From Pedobacter ginsenosidimutans (GTDB taxonomy: Bacteria > Bacteroidota > Bacteroidia > Sphingobacteriales > Sphingobacteriaceae): a stretch of DNA of 64,000 nucleotides. The DNA is taken from positions 62,001 through 126,000 of the forward strand of contig NZ_LMZQ01000014.1 in assembly GCF_001442625.1 (NCBI RefSeq). The letters are read 5' to 3'. Every line of letters begins with the position of its first letter. Position 1 is the first letter of the stretch. The notes beneath the pieces are model-generated. The model saw only the letters and a program-made list of their open reading frames with translations, searched no databases and was not told where the DNA came from. Positions 17,178 through 25,237 of this stretch are shown in pieces. The position numbers and the translations under genes are program-made.

Positions 17178-19610
17178 TTAGAATGGCATACCAATACCAA
17201 AGTTGTACTGTATAAAACGATAAGTATCAGGCCCGTGTGTGGAGTTATAGCTATTTTTAAAATCTCTGGCTCCGGATAAAAATTTGCTGATTACCCACTG
17301 GTCTGATCCGATAAACTGAGGATCTTTAAGTTTCAATCCCACGTCAAATCTAAAAACAAAATACTGAACGTCGTACCTTAAACCAACACCTGTACCAATA
17401 GCAATTTGCTTAGCCAATTTACTAAGCTTAAACACGGTCAATTCATCCAACTCAGGGTATTCAAGTGTAATCGATTCCCCTCTGCGGATATTCCAGATAT
17501 TTCCGGCATCAACGAACGCTGCCCCTTTCAAAGTAGCCCCGAAAAATTTCCGGGCAACTGTAAACCGATATTCAAAATTAGTTTCTATCCGTAAAGTACC
17601 CAATTGATCCAGCCCAAAAACAGCCTTCCGTACTTCATCGCTGGCAAGTACCTGTCTATTATAATTACCCGGGCCAATGGTTCTGGCCTGCCAGGCCCTT
17701 AAGCCGTTAGATCCACCAGCAAAAAATTGCTTTTCGAAAGGAATACCCGTTAAAATTGAATTACCATAAGCGTAGGCTAATCCGGTGTTTAAACGGGCAA
17801 TAAATTGCCTTTCGCCACCCAAATGTTTATACCACCTAATATCCACCTCTGGCCTGGTGTACTGGTTAAAAGGCAAGCCTAATATCTTTGCCGGGTCGTT
17901 GTTTGCCGGATCATGCTTAGCACCCGTTAGCTTAGATATACCCTGCAGCATATTGCCTGCAATATCCATCCCTGCCCTTAAATAAACAAAAGTTCTCAAC
18001 TGGTTTAACTTATCCGCATTCAGCGTGTAGGTATATTTCATACCCAGTGTTAAATCTTTACGATCGAGTAGTGAAGAATAATAAAGGTTGTTAAACCTGG
18101 TAACGGCATCCACTTTTGAAGTATCGAGGTTACCAAAACGGTACTCGAAATTTAATGGGGTAAAAGAGTGGAGTTTAGATTTAGTTTCAAACCAATCGTA
18201 AGTAATGGAGTTGATAAAAATCCTTCTTACCGAAACATCTTTTTGTAGAGCATAAATGTAACTGGTTGCAAAAGTAGTGTGCGGCATTCCGTTGCCACCT
18301 AAAACCGGATTGTAGAAAGGGATCATTAATCTTGGCACCGAAATACTGGCACTGATTGAAAAATCGCGCTGATAAATATCACTAAAAACCTTGGCACCAT
18401 TACCTATACGCGATTGCAAACCACCTTTTACCTGAAGTTCAAATCGTTCTGCTCCTCTAAAAATATTGTTATTGGTATAGGTATTTCCGAGGGTAAAGCC
18501 AACGGTACCCCCATTAAACGGAATCTCGCCCTCCACGCGGTTACTCATTACCTTTTGGGGGGTAAGCAAAATGATCGCATTGATTTTATTTGAAGTACTG
18601 TCCCTTCTGAAATAATCGATCTTTACGTTTTTAAAAACGTTGAGCTCATACAAGCGATCGTAGGTAAGATTTTCATTCCGGATGTCATAAAGGTCACCTT
18701 GCTTCAGAAAATCGTAACGAACGATCGGATTACGTCTGTAACGCTTAGAGAAATCGGTATAAATAATCCCGTTCAAAGTATCTTTGCTTAATTTATATCT
18801 TGCCGAATCGGGCAGACCATCGGGATTTGGCGCAATTAACAAATGTGTGTAACCAATATTAAACTGTTTATGCGGACCATTTGCAGGATCTGTTACATTA
18901 AGATTCAAATCTATTTTGTTAGTCTTAGAACTGGGTTCGGCACCATATACATCAAAATTCACATAAGGCCTTAAGAAATAGAAATAGCCATTTTCTTTCA
19001 TGATGCGATAAATCTGCTCCCTTTCATAAGTTAAAGAGTCTTCATCGTACTGCATTCCCTTGTGTAAATGGGATATTTTAGCCTTATTAGATTCGTAAAG
19101 ATTCCTAATATTTACATTTGGGATCGAATCGGAAAGTTTCTCAATAAAATAAGCAGGACCAGGTTTGGCACTGAATACGATTTCGGCCTTTTTATCTGCA
19201 ATCTTTATGGCAGAAGTTACTTCGGCCTGGCGGTAGCCCTTACTTTTTAAAAACTTTTGTATCTGTGTTCTGGAAATCTCGACCAATGTACTATCCAAAA
19301 TGGCAGGCGGTGTACCAAATGGTTTAATGTCGCTTGTTTTATACCGGCCATCTTTTGTATTGAACAAATTGTACAAAGGTACATTGATACTCAGCTTAGA
19401 TGCCGGCCTGATATCTTTCTGAACATAATTGTAAGCCTGTTCTTCAAATTTAGCATCAACGCTATCAATAGTTACCTTTTTCACTATCGATTGATAGTCG
19501 GCAATGTATTTAGTTGATGAGCAGGCCTGAATTAAAACAATAATAAATAGTAATATTGCAGTGCTTTTCAGTTTAATATTTATTGAGTTTTGGTATGCTT
19601 TCAAAATCAC
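17178..19610 (-). CDS. BamA/TamA-like outer-membrane lipoprotein
   Basis: An 810-residue Omp85-superfamily protein. The N-terminus has a lipoprotein signal with the lipobox LIQAC (Cys30). POTRA-like segments cover roughly 90-370 (for example EISRTQIQKFLKSKGYRQAEV) and a barrel follows with regular strands, ending in the terminal aromatic GIGMPF. Such proteins insert or translocate outer-membrane material; Bacteroidota often carry several besides BamA. No ATG is available at the start: GTG at 19610 or TTG at 19604 must be used, and either overlaps the divergent methyltransferase start at 19595 by 10-16 bp. Any shared promoter must therefore lie inside one of the two genes. Confidence 0.85.
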   Translation of the reverse strand: MILKAYQNSINIKLKSTAILLFIIVLIQACSSTKYIADYQSIVKKVTIDSVDAKFEEQAYNYVQKDIRPASKLSINVPLYNLFNTKDGRYKTSDIKPFGTPPAILDSTLVEISRTQIQKFLKSKGYRQAEVTSAIKIADKKAEIVFSAKPGPAYFIEKLSDSIPNVNIRNLYESNKAKISHLHKGMQYDEDSLTYEREQIYRIMKENGYFYFLRPYVNFDVYGAEPSSKTNKIDLNLNVTDPANGPHKQFNIGYTHLLIAPNPDGLPDSARYKLSKDTLNGIIYTDFSKRYRRNPIVRYDFLKQGDLYDIRNENLTYDRLYELNVFKNVKIDYFRRDSTSNKINAIILLTPQKVMSNRVEGEIPFNGGTVGFTLGNTYTNNNIFRGAERFELQVKGGLQSRIGNGAKVFSDIYQRDFSISASISVPRLMIPFYNPVLGGNGMPHTTFATSYIYALQKDVSVRRIFINSITYDWFETKSKLHSFTPLNFEYRFGNLDTSKVDAVTRFNNLYYSSLLDRKDLTLGMKYTYTLNADKLNQLRTFVYLRAGMDIAGNMLQGISKLTGAKHDPANNDPAKILGLPFNQYTRPEVDIRWYKHLGGERQFIARLNTGLAYAYGNSILTGIPFEKQFFAGGSNGLRAWQARTIGPGNYNRQVLASDEVRKAVFGLDQLGTLRIETNFEYRFTVARKFFGATLKGAAFVDAGNIWNIRRGESITLEYPELDELTVFKLSKLAKQIAIGTGVGLRYDVQYFVFRFDVGLKLKDPQFIGSDQWVISKFLSGARDFKNSYNSTHGPDTYRFIQYNFGIGMPF

Positions 19611-20341
19611 AGATTAGTTTTATAAAGTCGTTACATCAAAAAAAATACCGTAAAGAACATGGTTTATTTATTGTTGAAGGTATAAAATCCATAAAAGAAT
19701 TTTTTCAATCAAGCTACCAGATCCATACTATATTTTACAACAGCGAACAATACAATTTGTTACCCAAATTGCCTGCAAATATAAACTTATTTGAAGTAAA
19801 GAACGCCGAATTAGATAAGATTAGTACGCTGCAAACGCCACAAGGCTTTTTAGCGCTCATTCATATCCCAAAAAACAGAGAATTAGCACTAACAGCGCTA
19901 AAAAATCAGTTCACTTTGGTTTTAGATGGCGTTCAGGATCCTGGTAATATGGGTACCATTATCAGAACGGCAGATTGGTTTGGCTTTAAAAACATCATCT
20001 GCTCTGCCGACTGTGTAGAAGTATTCAACCCAAAAACTGTACAGGCCACAATGGGCTCGTTGGCGCGGGTAAATATTTATGAAGCGGATCTACCAGCCTT
20101 GCTAGAGAAAAATACCATCCCTGTATTTGGGGCGTTGTTAGATGGCGAATCGATTTACAAAACCCAATGGGGAGCAGAAGGATTGGTGATTTTAGGCAAT
20201 GAAGGAAAGGGAATATCGGCAGAAGTGATCAAAAAAATAAATAAACCGGTAACCATTCCGAGAATTGGGGAGGCTGAATCGTTAAACGTGGCAGTAAGTG
20301 CGGCAATCTTTTGTGCTGAGTTAGTGCGAGTTCGAAATTAA
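19595..20341 (+). CDS. TrmH/SpoU-family RNA 2'-O-methyltransferase
   Basis: A 248-residue knotted methyltransferase. An N-terminal substrate-binding part (LFIVEGIKSIKEF) precedes the three SpoU motifs: DPGNMGTIIRTADWFG (115-130), LGNEGKGIS (200-208) and AESLNVAVSAAI (227-238). It transfers methyl from SAM to a ribose 2'-OH of rRNA or tRNA; the layout is most like RlmB-type rRNA enzymes, but the target base is not determined. The ATG at 19595 is preferred over a TTG at 19583 since it starts directly before the first helix. It is divergent from and overlaps the BamA-like gene start. Confidence 0.92.
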   Translation: MLSKSQISFIKSLHQKKYRKEHGLFIVEGIKSIKEFFQSSYQIHTIFYNSEQYNLLPKLPANINLFEVKNAELDKISTLQTPQGFLALIHIPKNRELALTALKNQFTLVLDGVQDPGNMGTIIRTADWFGFKNIICSADCVEVFNPKTVQATMGSLARVNIYEADLPALLEKNTIPVFGALLDGESIYKTQWGAEGLVILGNEGKGISAEVIKKINKPVTIPRIGEAESLNVAVSAAIFCAELVRVRN

Positions 20342-20353
20342 ATTGAGATATTA

Positions 20354-20384
20354 TTTGCGGGCTAACTAATAATTGCTATTTTTG
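20354..20384 (+). promoter_or_regulatory. Bacteroidota housekeeping promoter for tRNA-Cys
   Basis: TTTG at 20354-20357, a 19-bp spacer and TATTTTTG at 20377-20384 match the Bacteroidota sigma consensus TTTG-N19-TAnnTTTG exactly. Transcription would begin about 10 bp upstream of the mature tRNA. Confidence 0.8.
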
Positions 20385-20400
20385 CAGCCTTGAATTTAAG

Positions 20401-20474
20401 GGTCGAGTGGCCGAGTGGCTAGGCAGAGGTCTGCAAAACCTTCTACAGCGGTTCGAATCCGCTCTCGACCTCCA
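20401..20474 (+). tRNA. tRNA-Cys (GCA), CCA encoded
   Basis: A cloverleaf can be drawn by hand. The 7-bp acceptor stem is ggtcgag (20401-20407) with ctcgacc (20464-20470). The anticodon stem gaggt/acctt holds the loop ctgcaaa with anticodon GCA, and the T-arm is agcgg-ttcgaat-ccgct. The discriminator base is T (20471), as expected for cysteine, and CCA is encoded at 20472-20474. The short variable region is normal. Confidence 0.97.
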
Positions 20475-20508
20475 TTTGTACAAATAAAATAATTAAAAGG
20501 TTATTACC

Positions 20509-20679
20509 ATGGCAGTTACCAGATTAAAAAGAAAAGACAGAAGAAATAAAAATACAGCTCACCAAGAGGTAGCATTTTTAAAGAGAGCAACTAACATCGA
20601 GTTAGGAAGCCGCTCAGCACAACCTAAAAACGATCAATTAGCTAAAAACAATGCTGTTTTAGCTACTTTGGCAAAATAG
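20509..20679 (+). CDS. 56-aa basic conserved-looking protein downstream of tRNA-Cys
   Basis: An ATG 35 bp after the tRNA opens a 56-residue frame that begins MAVTRLKRKDRRNKNT and ends ATLAK. It is rich in Lys and Arg, lacks Cys and membrane segments, and has an ordered-looking core (EVAFLKRATNIELGSRSA). A purine stretch aaaagg lies 8 bp before the ATG. A strong terminator follows 28 bp after the stop, and the only promoter in view is that of tRNA-Cys, so tRNA and mRNA are probably made as one transcript. Function unknown; an RNA- or ribosome-associated role would fit the charge. Confidence 0.8.
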   Translation: MAVTRLKRKDRRNKNTAHQEVAFLKRATNIELGSRSAQPKNDQLAKNNAVLATLAK

Positions 20680-20707
20680 TTTTTAGAAATTTCTTCTTAA
20701 AGATTTA

Positions 20708-20739
20708 AAGCATCCTTCTGATCAAAGGATGCTTTTTTT
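20708..20739 (+). terminator. Rho-independent terminator of the tRNA-Cys/56-aa unit
   Basis: A perfect 10-bp stem (aagcatcctt at 20708-20717 with aaggatgctt at 20725-20734), a 7-nt loop and a T-run to 20739. Confidence 0.93.
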
Positions 20740-20803
20740 ATGCGTTAGCATTTTTGGTACTCACAGTATTTATTGTAATTCTAAGCCTCTTTTCTAATTC
20801 AAT

Positions 20804-20916
20804 CGTCATGCTGAACTTGTTTTACAAGTAGCGGTAGTATTTTCAATTGTCTTGTAGCTACTACGTGGTCAGCATCTTTCCCGCAAGATAGACCCTGAAA
20901 TAAATTCAGGGTGACG
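20804..20916. repeat. dispersed intergenic repeat, family B
   Basis: Begins cgtcatgctgaac, ends cagggtgacg, and contains the half-palindrome ccctgaaataaattcaggg. An extra arm rich in tagc/gcta lies near the start. Confidence 0.75.
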
Positions 20917-20947
20917 ATATATACTAACTACCTAAAATCTTAACTTT

Positions 20948-21637
20948 ATGCTATCAGATTTACGAAGACACATGAATCTTACAGAAACTCTTTCAAAATT
21001 AGAATCGCTCGGTGAAGAGAAAGTCCGCGCCATGCATATTAAGAACGGCGCCAGAGAAAACATTTTTGGCGTTAAAATGGGCGAAATCAGGGCGATAGCC
21101 AAAAAGATCAAAACCGATCATGAGCTTGCACTTAAACTCTGGGAAACTGAAAACATTGATGCCCGACTGCTGGCCATCTTAATCCTTAAACCAAAAGCAC
21201 TGTCTGCAGAACAGATTGAGCAAATGGTAGCATCAGAAAATTTTACCTGGGCAGCCGATTGGTTTTACAATTACATTGTTAAAGAATACCCTGATAAGGA
21301 ACAATTCAGGGAAAAATGGATGAATTCAGGAAATATTATGCTGGCCCGTGCAGGCTGGAGCTTAACCAGCGGACGTATAGCCCGGGCACCTGAAGGAATA
21401 GACATCACGGCAATTCTTGACCGGATTGAAAAAGAAATGCCTTCAGCTGCACCAGAAATCCAATGGACTATGAATACTGCATTGGCCCAGATTGGCATTA
21501 ACCACCCTATTTATAGAGAAAGAGCCTTGGCCATCGGCGAAAAACTTGGCATTTACCGCGATTACCCTGTTTCTAAGGGCTGCACCTCTCCCTTTGCGCC
21601 AATCTGGATTAATGAGATGGTAAGCCGTCAGAAATAG
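20948..21637 (+). CDS. AlkD-like DNA alkylation repair protein
   Basis: A 229-residue all-helical protein of the DNA alkylation repair (HEAT-like ALK) family. Typical family segments are FGVKMGEIRAIAKKIK, ARLLAILILKP, WAADWFYNYIVK near 100-111 and the C-terminal IYRDYPVSKGCTSPFAPIWI. Family glycosylases release alkylated purines such as 3- and 7-methyl adducts by backbone contact rather than base flipping. This subgroup, with the C-terminal KGCTSPFAP motif, is less studied and catalysis is not assured. A second possible start, MNLTET at 20972, would remove eight residues. Confidence 0.8.
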   Translation: MLSDLRRHMNLTETLSKLESLGEEKVRAMHIKNGARENIFGVKMGEIRAIAKKIKTDHELALKLWETENIDARLLAILILKPKALSAEQIEQMVASENFTWAADWFYNYIVKEYPDKEQFREKWMNSGNIMLARAGWSLTSGRIARAPEGIDITAILDRIEKEMPSAAPEIQWTMNTALAQIGINHPIYRERALAIGEKLGIYRDYPVSKGCTSPFAPIWINEMVSRQK

Positions 21638-21773
21638 TTATTTACCTATTATCAGCATATTCATGCATGATATCCCTCTGTTTGGAGCAGGCCCGGCAAA
21701 TAACATTCAATCATAAAATTCAGACCTTGTTAAATAAACAATCATAAGCATCCCGATTATTTTCAATCAGGAT

Positions 21774-22416
21774 AAGCGGATGGCGGCGCTACAGTACCTA
21801 TAAAATGCTGCCCTTCATTTTCTAAACATAAAAGACTTTTATAATCATTAGGAAATAGAGGTTCCGTTCTTTTGGCAATTTCAGCCCCCCCCTTTTGGTG
21901 CGGGTTCCGATGAAGGATCGGAAGCTCTTCCCGACAATCGGGTTTATTTAACTCGGGTCGGCGCACTGAAAGCAAGCCGTTGTTTATAAACCTGACAGAA
22001 GCGAACACGAACCCGATTTTTCCATCGGGTGAAGTAAAGCGGATGGCGGGGCTACAATCCCCATGAAACGCTGAACTTTCATTTCCTAAAAAAGAAAAAA
22101 TATTAATAATGATTAAAAAACGGCTGGTTCTGATCTTTTGGCAATTTCAGCCCCCCCCTTTTGGTGCGGGTTCCGATGAAGGATCGGAAGCTCTTCCCGA
22201 CAATCGGGTTTATTTAACTTGGGTCGGCGCACTGAAAGCAAGCCATTGTTTATAAACCTGACAGAAGCGAACACGAACCCGATTTTTCCATCGGGTGAAG
22301 TAAAGCGGATGGCGGGGCTACAATCCCCATGAAACGCTGAACTTTCATTTCCTAAAAAAGAAAAAATATTAATAATGATTAAGAAACGGCTGGTTCTGCT
22401 CTTTTGGCAATTTCAG
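21774..22416. repeat. 266-bp tandem repeat, two full copies plus two partial ones (family D)
   Basis: Copy 1 (21869-22134) and copy 2 (22135-22400) are almost identical, with only a few substitutions seen by eye. A diverged partial copy precedes (21774-21868) and 16 bp of a further copy follow (from 22401). Each unit holds three small hairpins (ttccgat/atcggaa, cccga/tcggg, acccgat/atcgggt), an eight-C run and a gcggatggcggggctac core. Reading frames across it are interrupted and composition-driven. The rest of the 21638-22513 gap shows no gene. Confidence 0.9.
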
Positions 22417-22513
22417 TCCCGCTTTTATAGACAAACCTTGCTAACTAAACCTGATAATAGCGTAAAACCCGCAGGCGAGAAACGAGTGATGGCTCGGCGC
22501 AGGGTGAATATGT

Positions 22514-23542
22514 TTAAACTAACTCTTTACAGATGCTTTTGATTAACCCTGGTCCCTCATATATAAAACCAGTATACAATTGAACCAAACATGCACCGGC
22601 ATCTAATTTTTCTTTTGCATCTTTTGCCGAATGAATACCACCTACCCCAATAATTGGAAATGCTTTGTTCGATTTCTCCGAAAGATAACGGATTACTTCA
22701 GTGGAGCGCTCTTTAACAGGTTTACCGCTTAAACCACCGGTTTGCGTAGTCAAATCTTTTTCTGTGGCCAGATTTTCCCTGCTAATGGTTGTATTGGTGG
22801 CAATAATGCCTGCAATTTTGGTTTCTGCCACAATTTCGATAATATCATCCAATTGCGCATCTGTTAAATCAGGAGCAATCTTCAATAAAATCGGACGTGA
22901 AATATCGTTTTTACGATTGCGCTGCTGTAAGGTATTGAGAATTTTTTTCAGCGGTTCTTTTTCCTGTAATTCACGTAAACCTGGTGTATTGGGCGAGCTT
23001 ACATTCACCACAAAATAATCGACCACATCAAAAAGGCGATCGAAACATTTAATATAATCGTTTACTGCATCTTCATTTGGAGTAGCCTTGTTTTTACCAA
23101 TGTTTCCACCAACTACAATATCAGGATGTTTATCTTTTAGCAAGCGCAAACGCTCAGCCATTACATCTACGCCCTTATTGTTAAAACCCATCCGGTTGAT
23201 TAAGGCTTCATCGTTAGGTAAACGGAACATACGGGGCTTATCATTTCCAGGCTGAGGCATTGGTGTTACCGTACCCACTTCGATAAATCCGAAGCCTAAA
23301 TTGCTAAGTGGTTCTACATATTCTCCATTTTTATCAAATCCAGCGGCCAACCCAACAGGATTTCTGAATTTTATACCGAAAACCTCACGTTCTAAACCTT
23401 TGATGTGCACATCAAAGCTGCTACGGATAATGGTTTTACCTAGTGGAAATTTATCATTAAACCATTTTAACCGCTTAACTACAAAATAATGTACGTTTTC
23501 AGGGTCAAATTTGAAGAATATTGGTTTAATAAGGCGATACAT
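22514..23542 (-). CDS. pyrD: dihydroorotate dehydrogenase (quinone), class 2
   Basis: A 342-residue flavoenzyme oxidising dihydroorotate to orotate in pyrimidine synthesis, with electrons to the quinone pool. The class 2 N-terminal membrane-associating helix region (MYRLIKPIFFKFDPENVHYF) is present. Then come GLAAGFDKNGE (64-74), VGTVTPMPQPGN (89-100), RMGFNNKG (117-124), the catalytic-serine segment NVSSPNTPGLR (180-190), GGLSGKP, and the FMN-phosphate motif GVGGI. All expected motifs are present at normal length. It is monocistronic, with a promoter-like element just upstream of its ATG. Confidence 0.97.
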   Translation of the reverse strand: MYRLIKPIFFKFDPENVHYFVVKRLKWFNDKFPLGKTIIRSSFDVHIKGLEREVFGIKFRNPVGLAAGFDKNGEYVEPLSNLGFGFIEVGTVTPMPQPGNDKPRMFRLPNDEALINRMGFNNKGVDVMAERLRLLKDKHPDIVVGGNIGKNKATPNEDAVNDYIKCFDRLFDVVDYFVVNVSSPNTPGLRELQEKEPLKKILNTLQQRNRKNDISRPILLKIAPDLTDAQLDDIIEIVAETKIAGIIATNTTISRENLATEKDLTTQTGGLSGKPVKERSTEVIRYLSEKSNKAFPIIGVGGIHSAKDAKEKLDAGACLVQLYTGFIYEGPGLIKSICKELV

Positions 23543-23546
23543 GGCA

Positions 23547-23577
23547 CGAAGATAAGAACTTAATACTAATTATGAAA
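23547..23577 (-). promoter_or_regulatory. possible pyrD promoter
   Basis: On the minus strand TTTC, a 19-bp spacer and TATCTTCG lie directly before the pyrD ATG, each box one base off the TTTG-N19-TAnnTTTG consensus. The box ends 4 bp from the start codon, so a very short or absent 5' leader is implied. Confidence 0.4.
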
Positions 23578-23754
23578 AAAGGTTAGTTGGTTCATTAGTT
23601 CAATAGCCATTCGTTCATTAGTCTAAGTGTCCAAATCCATCCCTAATCCTAACATTGGTTTATAGTTCATGGTCAATGGTTTTATGGCCATGAACTATCA
23701 ATCCTAGGCAACCTGCCATCCACCAATGAACTAATGACTAATGAACCAACTTCT

Positions 23755-24405
23755 TTAGTAAGCTGCCGTAAACTGCTCCTGATGATGTGCATTATTTTCC
23801 AGCTCATCGGCAATAACAATTGCTAAATCTTCTACTGATAAAACAGAACGGCCTTCTTCATTAAAAACCGGACTTGTTTTACCCAAACGGTATTTCCCGG
23901 TACGGCCAGTGGTGATGCCCTGGTGCATTTCAATAGCCGGGCTAAAAAACAACCAATCTAATTCTTTCTCCTGTTTTAGCGTATTAAAATAATCTCTTAC
24001 TGCTGTTGCAGCTGGCTTGTATTCTGCAGGGAAGTTCGGCCCATCTACAATTTGGTGACCATCAATCTGTAAAGTACCTGCTCCACCAATAAAAATGTAA
24101 CGTTTAACGCCCGATGCTTTTACTGCAGCCTGAATAGCCGCTGCTCCCTTTACCGTATCGTTATATAAATTCGGATTAGTCCAACCCGCGTTAAAAGCAC
24201 TCACCACAGCATCGGCACCTTTTAAAACTGCTGCTAATTTTTCAGTGTCTAAAACATCTACAGCGACCTTACTTATCTTATCATTATTGCTTTCAATTTT
24301 AGCGGTATCGCGTGCAATGGCGATTACTTCATTTCCACGACTTACCAATTCGTTTAAAATGGCTTTGCCTACAAATCCAGAGGCTCCAATTAATGCTACT
24401 TTCAT
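23755..24405 (-). CDS. NAD(P)-binding oxidoreductase (NmrA/atypical SDR), Rrf2-linked
   Basis: A 216-residue Rossmann-fold protein with GASGFVGKAI (7-16) near the N-terminus, an AIARD segment binding the ribose or phosphate, and YIFIGGAGTL in place of a classical SDR Ser-Tyr-Lys centre, typical of the NAD(P)H-binding YwnB/NmrA group. Members are quinone or flavin reductases or redox sensors in the cytoplasm. It lies 74 bp downstream of an Rrf2-type regulator on the same strand, and a palindrome matching the one at the regulator's own start precedes it, so it is probably the regulator's target. Confidence 0.85.
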   Translation of the reverse strand: MKVALIGASGFVGKAILNELVSRGNEVIAIARDTAKIESNNDKISKVAVDVLDTEKLAAVLKGADAVVSAFNAGWTNPNLYNDTVKGAAAIQAAVKASGVKRYIFIGGAGTLQIDGHQIVDGPNFPAEYKPAATAVRDYFNTLKQEKELDWLFFSPAIEMHQGITTGRTGKYRLGKTSPVFNEEGRSVLSVEDLAIVIADELENNAHHQEQFTAAY

Positions 24406-24442
24406 GTTATTTAATTTTTAAAATTTATTAATCTAGTTTAAA

Positions 24443-24463
24443 TTGTAATGTTTTTTATTACAG
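24443..24463. promoter_or_regulatory. candidate Rrf2 operator upstream of the oxidoreductase
   Basis: The palindrome tgtaat-N7-attaca (24444-24462) lies 38 bp before the oxidoreductase start. Over 21 bp it shares most positions with the site at 24892-24912, including the right half tttttattacag. Confidence 0.65.
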
Positions 24464-24479
24464 TTATATTCAAAATTTT

Positions 24480-24890
24480 TTATTTAAAACCCGCACTAAA
24501 ATCTTTTAATGTTTTAGATGAAAGATTTTTCACCAAAGCGGTTTCGGCTTCATCATATAAATCGTTTAGGTGTTTGGTAATCTGTCTCCCTACCGGGCAA
24601 TCGGGATTAGGTTCATTTTTGCTTTCGCCCAACAGGCTTTTTTGTTTAACCGCCCTATACACATCACCCAGATTGATGTCGGCAGGATTTTTCGCCAATG
24701 TAGAGCCTCCACCCTTCCCTTCCTTGCTCTGCACGAAGCCATGTTTATGTAGATTGGCCAATTCTTTTCTTACCAAAACAGGATTACAGTTGATGCTTCC
24801 GGCAATATATTCAGAATTCAATAGCTGCCCCTTCACCTGATCGAGGAGCGTAAGAATGTGAAGCGATATGGAAAAATGACTGCTATTCAT
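24480..24890 (-). CDS. Rrf2-family transcriptional regulator without iron-sulfur cysteines
   Basis: A 136-residue winged-helix regulator starting at the ATG at 24890 (MNSSHFSISLHILTLL). The DNA-binding core has SEYIAGSINCNPVLVRKELANLHKHGFV and the wing KEGKGGGSTLAK. The three clustered cysteines of IscR/NsrR are absent (only DCPVG in that region), so it resembles the YwnA/CymR-like subgroup that senses ligands or protein partners. A palindromic operator candidate starts 1 bp upstream of its ATG, pointing to autorepression, and a second precedes the downstream oxidoreductase gene. Confidence 0.88.
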   Translation of the reverse strand: MNSSHFSISLHILTLLDQVKGQLLNSEYIAGSINCNPVLVRKELANLHKHGFVQSKEGKGGGSTLAKNPADINLGDVYRAVKQKSLLGESKNEPNPDCPVGRQITKHLNDLYDEAETALVKNLSSKTLKDFSAGFK

Positions 24891-24891
24891 A

Positions 24892-24912
24892 CTGTAACTA
24901 TTTTTATTACAG
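24892..24912. promoter_or_regulatory. candidate Rrf2 autoregulatory operator
   Basis: ctgtaa-N9-ttacag is a perfect 6-bp inverted repeat, immediately upstream of the regulator's start codon and related to the 24443-24463 site. Confidence 0.65.
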
Positions 24913-24917
24913 AACAA

Positions 24918-25237
24918 AGGTATGATAATTTTTATACATCATAAAAATTTAACACCATTTAACCCTGTACTGACAATTATAATGCGTTACCGTTTTATAG
25001 ATCACTAAAATTTGAGGATATAGAGCAGATAAGCGTTTTATCGGGTATCAATTTAAAACAGTAATAATTACTAAACAGGCACTTAAAAGCTTTTGTTTTT
25101 ATAAAAATTGATTTTTAATGTCACTATGGCACCAATTAGCAAGTATTGCTTACCCAAAAACCAATTAATGTTTTAGCTTATCCTATTTGACTTTCCAGCT
25201 GAAAAAAGCCTTTAAATTTCGTACTTTTGCAGCCGAA
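24918..25237. other. divergent intergenic region, no gene seen
   Basis: This 320-bp AT-rich gap separates the Rrf2 regulator from the divergent ABC-F gene. The only clear element is a -7-like box tacttttg at 25222-25229, 8 bp before the ABC-F ATG, without a TTTG at the standard distance. Confidence 0.5.

Noticed and set aside
21763..22008. Small minus-strand gene in the tandem repeat
   Set aside because: It covers part of the repeat only, is not kept in the second copy at full length, and has no family features.
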